Shown here: positions 1 through 5,384 of the stretch, in pieces
Position numbering within the stretch: the first letter of the stretch is position 1
Layout of the letters: each line of letters starts with the position of its first letter
Assembly: GCA_947174215.1 (NCBI GenBank)
Contig: CAMWIB010000059.1
Coordinates: forward strand, 1-6,780
DNA: 6,780 nt
Direction of reading: 5' to 3'
Source of the DNA: an uncultured Clostridia bacterium
GTDB taxonomy: Bacteria; Bacillota; Clostridia; Christensenellales; CAG-917
Translations under genes and position numbers: made by a program
Notes under the pieces: generated by a model
Seen by the model: the letters and a program-made list of their open reading frames with translations, nothing else
Databases searched by the model: none
What the model was told of the DNA's origin: nothing

Positions 1-75
1 GTTTTATACAGTGGTTTAGCAAAATAATTTATTTATATATTTGTTTCGTAGTTATAAAGTGTGTATTTTGAAATA

Positions 76-1179
76 TTACTTTATATTTTGTGCCATACCT
101 TCATTGACGTAAATTCTGTTTCCTTTGTCATCTAAGGTGTATTCCGTACACGTGAGAATCGTCTGAAAACCGTCCGTCATTTCAAGGAGTAGCTTTTGCC
201 TTCCGATATCAAGCTCACTCAAAACGTCATCGAGAAGGAGTATAGGCGGCTCGCCAATTTCGTTTTTATAAATAATAACTTCTCCAAGTTTAAGTGCAAG
301 TGCGACGGTGCGCTGTTGTCCTTGTGATGCAAACTTTCTGCTATCCTTTCCGTTTATCTCAATCTTTATATCGTCACGGTGTGGACCAACAGAACAATAT
401 CCAAGCTCCTTATCTTTACTGCGTGAACTTACTATGCTTTCATATAACTGCTTTTCTATATCGGCAACGCTTACTTTTGAGTTTTCCGCTTTTATCGTGC
501 TTTCATAGGAGAGTACAAGCTTTTCCTTCTCACTGCTGATTGCGGTATGAAATTTGCTTGCGGCGTCGTTCAAGGTTTCAATGTATGCAAGGCGTTTTGA
601 AATTATAACGGCGCCTTCCTTTGCAAGACAGGTATCCCAAACGTCAAGCATATCGTCTATGTTGCGATTGCCGCGCCATTCTTTAAGAAGATTGTTTTTT
701 TGCTTTACTGTCTTATTGTAGCGTTGTAAAGCGGAAAAATAACTGCGCTGCTGTTGGCTTAGACCAACGTCCATAAACCTGCGCCTTTCCTGCGGAGATT
801 CCTTTACAAGCTTCATCTCGTCGGGAGAGAAGAACACTACGCCAAGTACGCCAAACAGCTCGCCTGCGCGGTTTAGCGGAATATTGTTTACAAGCACACG
901 TTTCTTTCCTTTTTCATCTATCTGCAAGTTTATGGTTTGCTTTTTGTATTTCGTCTGCAATACAAGTGAAACGGTTGCTTTATCCTCGCCAATCAGAATC
1001 ATTTCCTTATCCTTGGTTGTGCGGGGGCTATGAAAGATAGAGCATAGATATATGCTTTCAAGCATATTTGTTTTTCCACTTGCATTCTTTCCATAAAGAA
1101 CGTTAAGCCCGTCCTTGAAATCAACCGCGACGTGCTTATAGTTTCTGAAATTATTCAGCTCTAAGGAAAGAATTTTCAT
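76..1179 (-). CDS. recF: RecF, DNA replication and repair ATPase
   Basis: RecF is a cytoplasmic SMC-like ABC ATPase that binds gapped DNA and, with RecO and RecR, helps load RecA at stalled or damaged forks. Visible motifs: Walker A GKNASGKTN (residues 30-38), the GPHRDD block (265-270), the ABC signature SQGQQR (285-290) and Walker B ILLLDDVLSELD (313-324). The 367-residue length is normal for the family. The reading frame is open up to position 1224, but I chose the ATG at 1177-1179 because the family begins with MKI..LELNNFRNY; the extra 15 residues have no family counterpart. Neither start has a convincing ribosome binding site, so the start is the least certain part. The gene diverges from dnaA across a short shared promoter region, whereas in most Bacillota recF lies downstream of dnaN on the same strand. 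No clear terminator is visible in positions 1-75. Confidence 0.96.
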   Translation of the reverse strand: MKILSLELNNFRNYKHVAVDFKDGLNVLYGKNASGKTNMLESIYLCSIFHSPRTTKDKEMILIGEDKATVSLVLQTKYKKQTINLQIDEKGKKRVLVNNIPLNRAGELFGVLGVVFFSPDEMKLVKESPQERRRFMDVGLSQQQRSYFSALQRYNKTVKQKNNLLKEWRGNRNIDDMLDVWDTCLAKEGAVIISKRLAYIETLNDAASKFHTAISSEKEKLVLSYESTIKAENSKVSVADIEKQLYESIVSSRSKDKELGYCSVGPHRDDIKIEINGKDSRKFASQGQQRTVALALKLGEVIIYKNEIGEPPILLLDDVLSELDIGRQKLLLEMTDGFQTILTCTEYTLDDKGNRIYVNEGMAQNIK

Positions 1180-1250
1180 ATCATCAGTATAGCCCACGCC
1201 GCGTATTTTTTCAACAACATACATTTGTTTTTTCTTTTTTTGTAATTTGC

Positions 1251-1282
1251 TTGAATTATTTTTCTCTTTTGATATAATTCAA
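1251..1282. promoter_or_regulatory. Symmetric divergent recF/dnaA promoter
   Basis: A perfect 9-bp inverted repeat, TTGAATTAT (1251-1259) and ATAATTCAA (1274-1282), places a -35-like TTGAAT and a -10-like element on each strand. For dnaA the -35 is 1251-1256 and the -10 is TATAAT at 1273-1278 with a 16-nt spacer. For recF the -35 is 1282-1277 and the -10 is AATAAT at 1260-1255, also with a 16-nt spacer. Because the two promoters use the same DNA, simultaneous polymerase binding should be mutually exclusive. This is inference from sequence; no DnaA box is visible in the spacer. Confidence 0.6.
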
Positions 1283-1285
1283 TAT

Positions 1286-2653
1286 ATGATAAACGTTGAA
1301 GATTTTTGGGCTGACTGTAAAGACGCACTTTCAACTTCATTTCAAACTATCGTATATGAAGTATGGATTGAAAAATTGAAACCCGTGTGTTTTGTTGACA
1401 ACAATTTTGTGTTGTCTACTATCGCTATGCAGGCAAAGCGCACCATTGAAAACAAATACCTTGACCGTATCAAGGATATCGTTGTAAGCAAAAACTCTTC
1501 TATTTCAGACGTTATAATTATTCTTGAATCGCAGGTAAACGAGTATCTTGAAAAGCAAACGGAGTTGCAAAAGGTAGATTCACCTGCTGATACTCAACAG
1601 CAAAGCCGTACTACGAAGAAAAATCAGTTTCTTGACAAATACACCTTCGATACGTTTATTGAGGGTAAGTCAAACGCATACGCGCTTGCCGCTTGCAGAA
1701 CGGTTGCTGAAAACCCCGGTACAAAATTCAATCCGTTATTTATATACTCTGGAGTTGGTCTTGGAAAAACTCACCTTCTGCACGCAATAGGCAATCTTAT
1801 ATATAAGCAAGCCCCAAAGAGTAACGTGGTTTACGTAAGTGCTGAAACGCTTGTAAACGAGCTTATTTCAGTTATTCGAAGTAAGTCCGCAGAGGATAAT
1901 AATAATTTCAGAGAGAAATATCGCTCCTGCGACTTGCTTATGATTGACGATATTCAATTCCTTATCGGCAAGGACGCTACGCAGGAAGCATTCTTCCATA
2001 TTTTCAACGACCTGTACCACGCAAACAAGCAAATTATACTTACGTCGGACCGCTCGCCAAAAGACCTTACAACACTTGAAGACAGATTGCGTACGCGTTT
2101 CAGTTGGGGTCTGACGGTTGATATACAAGCTCCAGATATGGAAACGAGAGTGGCTATTCTTAAAAACAAAGCGGCACAGCTCAGGTTTGCTTTGTCTGAT
2201 GACGTAGCGGAATTTATCGCGGAAAACTCCACAACCAATATCCGTGAAATGGAAGGACTTCTAAATAAGATAGTGTTTTTCAGCTCACTTTCAAATTCGG
2301 TAATTACTACACGCGAGCTGGCGGCGGAAGCGCTTAGTGATTTTATTGACGATAAAAAGGATACCATCGACACAAGCGATATAGTAGGTGCTGTCAGTAA
2401 ATACTATAAAATATCAACAGAGGATATTTTCTCAAAAAAGAAAACTAAAAACATCGTCGAACCGAGAATGGTTGCTATATACCTTATAACCGAATTATTG
2501 CCAACTCCGCTCGTGCAGATAGGCGAGATTTTCGGCGGCAGGGACCATACGACAATCATCCACGCGCGCGACAAAATTACAGATGAGATAAAAACAAATC
2601 CGCGCATAAGAATAACAGTTGCGGATATAAAAAATATGTTGCTTAACAGATGA
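1286..2653 (+). CDS. dnaA: DnaA, chromosomal replication initiator
   Basis: DnaA binds 9-mer DnaA boxes at oriC, oligomerises in the ATP form, melts the AT-rich unwinding element and recruits the replicative helicase. Domain order: N-terminal interaction domain I (about residues 1-85), a Gln/Thr/Lys-rich linker (about 86-115), AAA+ domain III with Walker A GVGLGKTH (156-163), Walker B LLMIDD (217-222), sensor 1 LTSD (252-255), the arginine-rich RLRTRF segment (267-272) and sensor 2 NIREMEG (318-324), then the DNA-binding domain IV with the signature GGRDHTTIIHA (417-427). The 455-residue length is typical. The frame is open from 1247, but I chose the ATG at 1286 because MINVEDFW matches the family start and the TATAAT at 1273-1278 would put the transcription start at or within a base or two of this ATG. 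There is no Shine-Dalgarno sequence. dnaN does not follow it; it lies 1.6 kb away on the other strand. Confidence 0.98.
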   Translation: MINVEDFWADCKDALSTSFQTIVYEVWIEKLKPVCFVDNNFVLSTIAMQAKRTIENKYLDRIKDIVVSKNSSISDVIIILESQVNEYLEKQTELQKVDSPADTQQQSRTTKKNQFLDKYTFDTFIEGKSNAYALAACRTVAENPGTKFNPLFIYSGVGLGKTHLLHAIGNLIYKQAPKSNVVYVSAETLVNELISVIRSKSAEDNNNFREKYRSCDLLMIDDIQFLIGKDATQEAFFHIFNDLYHANKQIILTSDRSPKDLTTLEDRLRTRFSWGLTVDIQAPDMETRVAILKNKAAQLRFALSDDVAEFIAENSTTNIREMEGLLNKIVFFSSLSNSVITTRELAAEALSDFIDDKKDTIDTSDIVGAVSKYYKISTEDIFSKKKTKNIVEPRMVAIYLITELLPTPLVQIGEIFGGRDHTTIIHARDKITDEIKTNPRIRITVADIKNMLLNR

Positions 2654-2663
2654 TTTGCGCCAA

Positions 2664-2692
2664 ACGTCAGCACGCACGTGTGTGCGTGACGT
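2664..2692. repeat. Interrupted palindrome just after dnaA stop
   Basis: ACGTCA (2664-2669) pairs with TGACGT (2687-2692), and inside it GCACG (2670-2674) pairs with TGTGC (2681-2685) including one G-U pair, with G2686 bulged. On the plus strand it is followed by five A residues rather than T residues, so it does not look like a standard intrinsic terminator in either direction. It may stabilise the dnaA mRNA 3' end or be a protein-binding palindrome. Confidence 0.5.
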
Positions 2693-2693
2693 A

Positions 2694-2752
2694 AAAACGC
2701 AATTATGAGTAATGTTAGCTAAAACAAGTATATTGGTATAATTGCGTGTTTT
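2694..2752. repeat. 13-bp inverted repeat around a promoter
   Basis: AAAACGCAATTAT (2694-2706) is repeated in inverse orientation as ATAATTGCGT plus GTTTT (2738-2752), complementary over 13 positions apart from one inserted G at 2748. The right arm overlaps the -10 hexamer at 2737-2742, so the repeat could be a regulatory site or an RNA stem in dnaA read-through transcripts. Confidence 0.5.
2734..2742 (+). promoter_or_regulatory. Extended -10 promoter after dnaA
   Basis: TGGTATAAT is a perfect extended -10 element (TGN followed by TATAAT at 2737-2742). The -35 region is poor (TTAGCT at 2715-2720, 16-nt spacer), as is common for extended -10 promoters. Predicted transcription start is near 2749. 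The transcript would run through the hairpins at 2775-2845 into the gene at 2886. Confidence 0.5.
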
Positions 2753-2845
2753 ACTCTGAGCGCAAACTGATATTGGGTAAAATATTACCCCACAAAACAG
2801 GGACGTTTTGCGGGGACCCCGAGTGGAAGTGAATTTCTACTTTTT
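2749..2845 (+). ncRNA. Candidate small RNA or structured leader
   Basis: A predicted transcript starting after the extended -10 contains three helices in series. They are GGGTAA/TTACCC with loop AATA (2775-2790); CCCC-A-CAAAAC (2788-2798) with GTTTTG-C-GGGG (2805-2815), which overlaps the first helix and so may be an alternative to it; and AGTGGAA (2822-2828) with TTCTACT (2835-2841, one G-U pair) followed by TTTT (2842-2845). The last resembles a weak intrinsic terminator. A GGGGACCCC palindrome (2812-2820) offers a further alternative pairing. It could be a free small RNA or an attenuator leader for the ABM gene 40 nt downstream. I recognise no known riboswitch class. The middle hairpin also resembles REP-like palindromes dispersed in some Clostridia, so a mobile-repeat origin is possible. 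Confidence 0.3.
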
Positions 2846-2856
2846 GCTAATGTACG

Positions 2857-2868
2857 GATATTAATATC
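2857..2868. promoter_or_regulatory. 12-bp perfect palindrome, possible operator
   Basis: GATATTAATATC is a perfect palindrome lying 17 bases upstream of the ABM-gene ATG at 2886. The position suits a repressor or activator site, but an AT-rich palindrome this short can arise by chance. Confidence 0.25.
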
Positions 2869-2885
2869 TATTTATAGAGAATATT

Positions 2886-3176
2886 ATGAGTATCGTTGTA
2901 AATATTTATTATACAGGTAAAAACGGGAGCGCAAAGAAGTTTGCGCAAGAAATGATTGAATCTGGTATAGTGGACAGAATTCGAGCAGAGGAAGGAAATG
3001 AGAGGTATGAGTATTTCTATCCTTTGAACGATAGCGAAACCGTGCTTTTGATTGACGGCTGGAAAAATCAGGAAGCACTTGACTTCCATCATAAAACTGA
3101 AATGATGAGTGAAATTGCCGCGCTACGCAATAAATATAACCTTAAAATGAGAGTGGAAAAATTCACAAGAATATAA
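2886..3176 (+). CDS. ABM-fold (quinol monooxygenase-like) protein
   Basis: This 96-residue protein resembles the antibiotic biosynthesis monooxygenase family, small dimeric alpha+beta barrel (ferredoxin-like) proteins that include cofactor-free quinol oxygenases, although many members have no known substrate. The sequence shows an initial beta strand (SIVVNIYY, residues 2-9), a helix (about 15-35), strands YEYFYPL (41-47) and TVLLIDGW (52-59), then the family-typical acidic/aromatic helix with NQEALDFHHKTEMM (61-74) and a final strand (about 86-95). His68 and His69 lie where family members often carry a helix His. There is no signal peptide. The ribosome binding site is weak (AGAGA at 2876-2880). 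The gene stands alone between a hairpin-rich leader and its own terminator, so its substrate cannot be inferred from neighbours. Confidence 0.8.
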   Translation: MSIVVNIYYTGKNGSAKKFAQEMIESGIVDRIRAEEGNERYEYFYPLNDSETVLLIDGWKNQEALDFHHKTEMMSEIAALRNKYNLKMRVEKFTRI

Positions 3177-3249
3177 GCTAAAAATCTTATATTTGTTGAT
3201 ATATAATGAGTTTTAGGCTATTTATATATCAAAAACACAAATATATAGC
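3177..3249. repeat. Long AT-rich inverted repeat after ABM gene
   Basis: Arms start immediately after the stop codon: GCTA (3177-3180) with TAGC (3246-3249), TATATTTGT (3188-3196) with ACAAATATA (3237-3245), and TTGATATATAA (3196-3206) with TTATATATCAA (3222-3232). Small internal bulges separate the blocks and the loop is about 15 nt. There is no T-run, so termination probably depends on the GC-containing hairpin that follows. It may protect the mRNA 3' end. Confidence 0.5.
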
Positions 3250-3261
3250 ATAAAAACAAAC

Positions 3262-3295
3262 CGCCATGTAATTCAAATTTTAATGGCGTTTTTTT
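3262..3295 (+). terminator. Intrinsic terminator of the ABM gene
   Basis: CGCCAT (3262-3267) pairs with ATGGCG (3283-3288) across a 15-nt AT-rich loop that can shorten by A-T pairing, and is followed directly by seven T residues (3289-3295). It ends plus-strand transcripts and insulates the promoter that follows at 3309. Confidence 0.75.
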
Positions 3296-3308
3296 ATTTT
3301 ATTTATTG

Positions 3309-3337
3309 TTGATATTTTCACAAAAAACTGTTATAGT
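3309..3337 (+). promoter_or_regulatory. Strong sigma-A-like promoter of SLOG unit
   Basis: The -35 TTGATA (3309-3314) and -10 TATAGT (3332-3337) are separated by 17 nt, and TG at 3329-3330 makes this an extended -10 promoter. The predicted start, about 3343-3344, coincides with the first base of the long helix P1 of the RNA below. This supports both the promoter and the RNA. Confidence 0.75.
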
Positions 3338-3342
3338 ATTTG

Positions 3343-3488
3343 TGCAACGCCATTACGAATAAAAAGCGTCTTTTCCTATAAAATTGGGAACAATTTTAGC
3401 ATTGGAGTAAATAGGGAAAAATGGGTAGTAATACCTGTTCCAACTTACCTATTCATCTCCAAAAGATGCTTGTGTAAATGGCGTTGCA
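3343..3488 (+). ncRNA. Candidate structured RNA leader, unknown class
   Basis: Nested complementarity suggests a compact RNA. P1: TGCAACGCCATT (3343-3354) with AATGGCGTTGCA (3477-3488), 12 bp perfect. P2: GCGTCTTTT (3366-3374) with AAAAGATGC (3461-3469), 9 bp with one G-U. P3: TAAAATTG (3379-3386), loop GGAA, CAATTTTA (3391-3398), 8 bp. P4: GGAG (3404-3407) with CTCC (3457-3460), then AATAGG (3410-3415) with CCTATT (3448-3453). P5: GGGTA (3423-3427), loop GTAA, TACCT (3432-3436). Both hairpin loops are GNRA tetraloops, and the P3 loop GGAA can also pair with TTCC (3438-3441) as a pseudoknot. The transcript would begin at P1 and end at P1, typical of aptamers or stand-alone RNAs. I do not recognise a known riboswitch, T-box, SRP, 6S or tmRNA signature. 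It could be a cis-regulatory aptamer for the gene at 3538 or the RNA partner of a two-component element. Confidence 0.6.
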
Positions 3489-3492
3489 ACCA

Positions 3493-3533
3493 AGGAACGG
3501 GTATTCTACATTCGCCGTTCCTAAGGAGCGGCG
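3493..3533 (+). promoter_or_regulatory. Alternative helices controlling an SD sequence
   Basis: Two mutually exclusive helices share 3515-3521. Helix A is AGGAACGG (3493-3500) with CCGTTCCT (3515-3522) and a 14-nt loop. Helix B is CGCCGTTCC (3513-3521) with GGAGCGGCG (3525-3533) and a TAA loop, 9 bp with one G-U. Helix B buries the Shine-Dalgarno AAGGAG (3523-3528), which stands 9 nt before the ATG at 3538, and is followed by TTTT (3534-3537), so it could act on translation or as a weak terminator. Helix A leaves the site free. This is the usual logic of a riboswitch expression platform, but no ligand or trigger can be inferred. Confidence 0.55.
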
Positions 3534-3537
3534 TTTT

Positions 3538-4014
3538 ATGTTTGAAAATGAAAAAGTGTTCTCTTGTTTCGGTCACGGTTATGTTAAACTAACAGAATTG
3601 GTAAAAGCGGCAGTCGGAAAAGAAATTGAAGAGGCTTTATTAAACGGCTTTACTGTTTTTCTGTTTGGTGGACTGAGTAATTTTGATGATTTTGTTTACG
3701 ATGTTGTATCAGAGAAAAAATTACGTCACCCAGAATTTAATATAAAAAGAGTATTCTGTTTTTCTCTTGAAAATCAATTGCGCAAGCCACCGGTATGGTT
3801 TAAGAAAAAGGAATATGAGGAGTTTATTTGTCCTATCAAATCATTCGATTACTGGTATCAGTCGATATACTTTCGCAACCTCGCTATGATAGATATGAGT
3901 GACAAAGTGCTTTTTTTTGCAATGGAAATGGAAGAGAGCGGTGCTTATAAGGCTTATAAATATGCAAAGAAAGCTCATAAGGAAATTGTAAATTTGGCAA
4001 ATTTAAGGTTTTGA
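3538..4014 (+). CDS. SLOG/DUF1273 (YpsA-like) small protein
   Basis: This 158-residue soluble protein resembles the SLOG superfamily (DUF1273/YpsA branch), Rossmann-like folds thought to bind nucleotide-derived ligands, with roles proposed in signalling and phage defence. Visible blocks: CFGHG (residues 10-14, where relatives usually have GHR), a second strand with the glycine turn FLFGGLSNFD (41-50), RVFCFSL (71-77), the conserved RN (113-114), MIDMSDKVLFF (117-127), SGAYKAYKYAKK (134-145) and a closing VNL (151-153). No signal or membrane segment is seen. I chose the ATG at 3538 because AAGGAG stands 9 nt before it and the SLOG fold begins there. The in-frame ATG at 3478 falls inside helix P1, has no ribosome binding site, and its 20 extra residues only translate the RNA switch. 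The gene looks more AT-rich than dnaN. It has its own promoter, structured leader and terminator, suggesting an independently acquired unit. Its cellular role is unknown. Confidence 0.75.
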   Translation: MFENEKVFSCFGHGYVKLTELVKAAVGKEIEEALLNGFTVFLFGGLSNFDDFVYDVVSEKKLRHPEFNIKRVFCFSLENQLRKPPVWFKKKEYEEFICPIKSFDYWYQSIYFRNLAMIDMSDKVLFFAMEMEESGAYKAYKYAKKAHKEIVNLANLRF

Positions 4015-4060
4015 TAAGCTAAGAAAAAATAGAAAAGGGCTTGTGAAAGCAAAAAGCAAA

Positions 4061-4097
4061 ATCATCTGGATTGCTTCGCTTTGCTCGCAATGACGAT
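4061..4097. repeat. Dispersed-repeat-like palindromic element
   Basis: The segment has ATTGC (4070-4074) and GCAAT (4087-4091) around a TTCGC...GCTCG core. On the other strand it reads GTCATTGCGAGC...GAAGCAATCCAG, a motif I recall as a widespread dispersed intergenic palindrome in many bacterial and metagenomic genomes. Only one copy lies in this window, so repetitiveness here is remembered rather than seen. Confidence 0.5.
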
Positions 4098-4124
4098 TTA
4101 GTGGCAGTAATAAAAATTAAATAT

Positions 4125-4152
4125 AAAAGCAAGGGCTTGTCCCTTGCTTTTT
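4125..4152. terminator. Bidirectional intrinsic terminator
   Basis: AAAAGCAAGGG (4125-4135) pairs perfectly with CCCTTGCTTTT (4141-4151) around a CTTGT loop. T-rich tracts flank it on both strands, so it can end the SLOG-gene transcript from the left and the dnaN transcript from the right. Confidence 0.88.
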
Positions 4153-4244
4153 CTTTATAAATACATTATTTTTTTATTCTTCTCTCCTTTACTGTATTAT
4201 AGAAGTATACAGCAAAGTCAGTCACACGAAGTGTGCGAAGCGTG

Positions 4245-5345
4245 TTAGCCGATAACTCTGAGGGGAAGGATAAGATATTCCCATCTTCCGCTTTCGCCCT
4301 TAATTACGGCAGGGGATGTGGAAGTATTAAAGTTGAAGGTGATAAACGGCTCGTCGATAACCTTTAAGCAATCCATAATGTATTTTGGATTGAAGCCTAT
4401 CGTCAAATCCTTGCCGTTGAGTCCAATGACAACCTTTTCGTTTATTTCGCCATCCTCACTCTTTGCATTGAGAAGTACGGTATTTTCCTTTATATCCATT
4501 TTAACCGTTCCGCTTTTTCCGATACGGTTGATAAGAGATACACGCTCGATTGCGCTTTCAAACATCTTTTTGTCGATAGTCACTACCGTGCCGAACGTGG
4601 AAGGTATTATCTTTTCATAGCTAAGGAAGTCCTCACTTATAAGTCTTGTGACAAGCTTGGTGTGGAAGAGGTCAACCATAACGTAGTTCTTTTCAACGTA
4701 TATCGTGACTGTTTCATCATCGTCGTCTATAAGCTTACTAAGCTCTGATACGCTCTTCGTTGGAATGATAATTTTGTTTGTTACGCCGTTGTTTTTTACC
4801 TGCGCGTTTGCGATAGCAAGACGGTAGCCGTCGGAAGCAACTGCTTCTACGATATCACCTCTTACGTTAAGGCATACACCGCGAAGATTTGGACGACCGT
4901 CATCGGAAGCTACGTCAAAAATAACCTTGCCGATTATATCCTTGAACTCTTTTTTGAGAATAATGATAGAGTTCTCTGTGCTGACCTCGTTGAAAACGGG
5001 GTATTCGTCCGCACTCATACAGTTTATTTGAAGTTCACTGTCAAGATATTTAATCGTAAGCTTTGTAGTAACCGTGCCGTCAAGCTCGATTTGTTCCTTC
5101 TCAATCTTCTTTGCATAGTCGGCAAACAGCTTACCGGGGACGACGATTTCACCCTCGATAAGAACCTGCGCGTTTATTTTCTTTTCTATGGCAAGCTCCA
5201 AGTCCGTTGCAAATATAGTGAGAGTATCACCCATTGCAGTAAGCTTTACGCCGTCTAAAATAGGATTGTTTCTCTTTACAGGCAAAGCCTTTACGACTTT
5301 TGAAAGAGCGTCGCTAAGCTCGTTTCCCTGACACAAAACTTTCAT
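4245..5345 (-). CDS. dnaN: DNA polymerase III beta sliding clamp
   Basis: The beta clamp is a ring-shaped dimer that encircles DNA and tethers the replicative polymerase and other clamp-binding proteins. The 366 residues give the three repeated clamp domains (about 1-125, 126-245, 246-366). Family marks are ATDLELAI (46-53), DEYPVF (113-118), RPNLRGV (151-157), ASDGYRLA (170-177), FNPKYIMDCL (318-327) and the C-terminal ILPLR (359-363). Relatives usually end at about this point; here the tail is VIG. The ATG at 5345-5343 follows AGGTGG at 5355-5350. Its promoter lies in the DnaA-box cluster upstream. It is transcribed towards dnaA and away from the candidate origin, so forks leaving that origin would copy it co-directionally. 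The separation from dnaA is unusual. Confidence 0.98.
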   Translation of the reverse strand: MKVLCQGNELSDALSKVVKALPVKRNNPILDGVKLTAMGDTLTIFATDLELAIEKKINAQVLIEGEIVVPGKLFADYAKKIEKEQIELDGTVTTKLTIKYLDSELQINCMSADEYPVFNEVSTENSIIILKKEFKDIIGKVIFDVASDDGRPNLRGVCLNVRGDIVEAVASDGYRLAIANAQVKNNGVTNKIIIPTKSVSELSKLIDDDDETVTIYVEKNYVMVDLFHTKLVTRLISEDFLSYEKIIPSTFGTVVTIDKKMFESAIERVSLINRIGKSGTVKMDIKENTVLLNAKSEDGEINEKVVIGLNGKDLTIGFNPKYIMDCLKVIDEPFITFNFNTSTSPAVIKGESGRWEYLILPLRVIG

Positions 5346-5384
5346 ATATCCACCTATTCATTTATTTATATTTTTTCTTAAATA

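Larger units (their letters stand above)
4015..4244. other. Convergent spacer between SLOG gene and dnaN
   Basis: No gene is visible in either strand. Besides the two entries listed separately (4061-4097 and 4125-4152) it holds CTGTAT (4192-4197) inverted as ATACAG (4207-4212), and CACAC (4223-4227) with GTGTG (4231-4235) around a GAA loop beside the dnaN stop. Neither hairpin has a T-run. AAGGGCTTGT occurs twice (4035-4044 and 4131-4140), flanking the dispersed-repeat palindrome. Confidence 0.6.

Noticed and set aside
1180..1224. N-terminal extension of RecF whose residues include KIRGVGY, similar to the end of OmpR-type response regulators
   Set aside because: Only 15 residues, no flanking response-regulator sequence in any frame and an offset against the family pattern; probably chance. 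The RecF family start is the internal Met at 1179.
1247..1285. Upstream in-frame start for DnaA
   Set aside because: It lies before the predicted -10 and has no ribosome binding site; the residues are promoter DNA translated.
1954..2373. 139-codon open frame antisense to dnaA, and other frames within recF, dnaA, dnaN and the permease
   Set aside because: They lie within strongly supported genes, have no ribosome binding sites and no recognisable domains.
3478..3537. 20-residue N-terminal extension of the SLOG-like protein
   Set aside because: The ATG is inside helix P1 without a ribosome binding site, whereas AAGGAG precedes the ATG at 3538 at good spacing.
3173..4022. ATAAGCTAA direct repeat at 3173-3181 and 4014-4022 as a target-site duplication around the SLOG unit
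   Set aside because: Repeats of nine bases are expected by chance in a window this size, and both copies overlap stop codons.
4170..4190. Minus-strand GGAGAG followed by an ATG in the dnaN 3' spacer
   Set aside because: The frame closes after three codons, so there is no gene.
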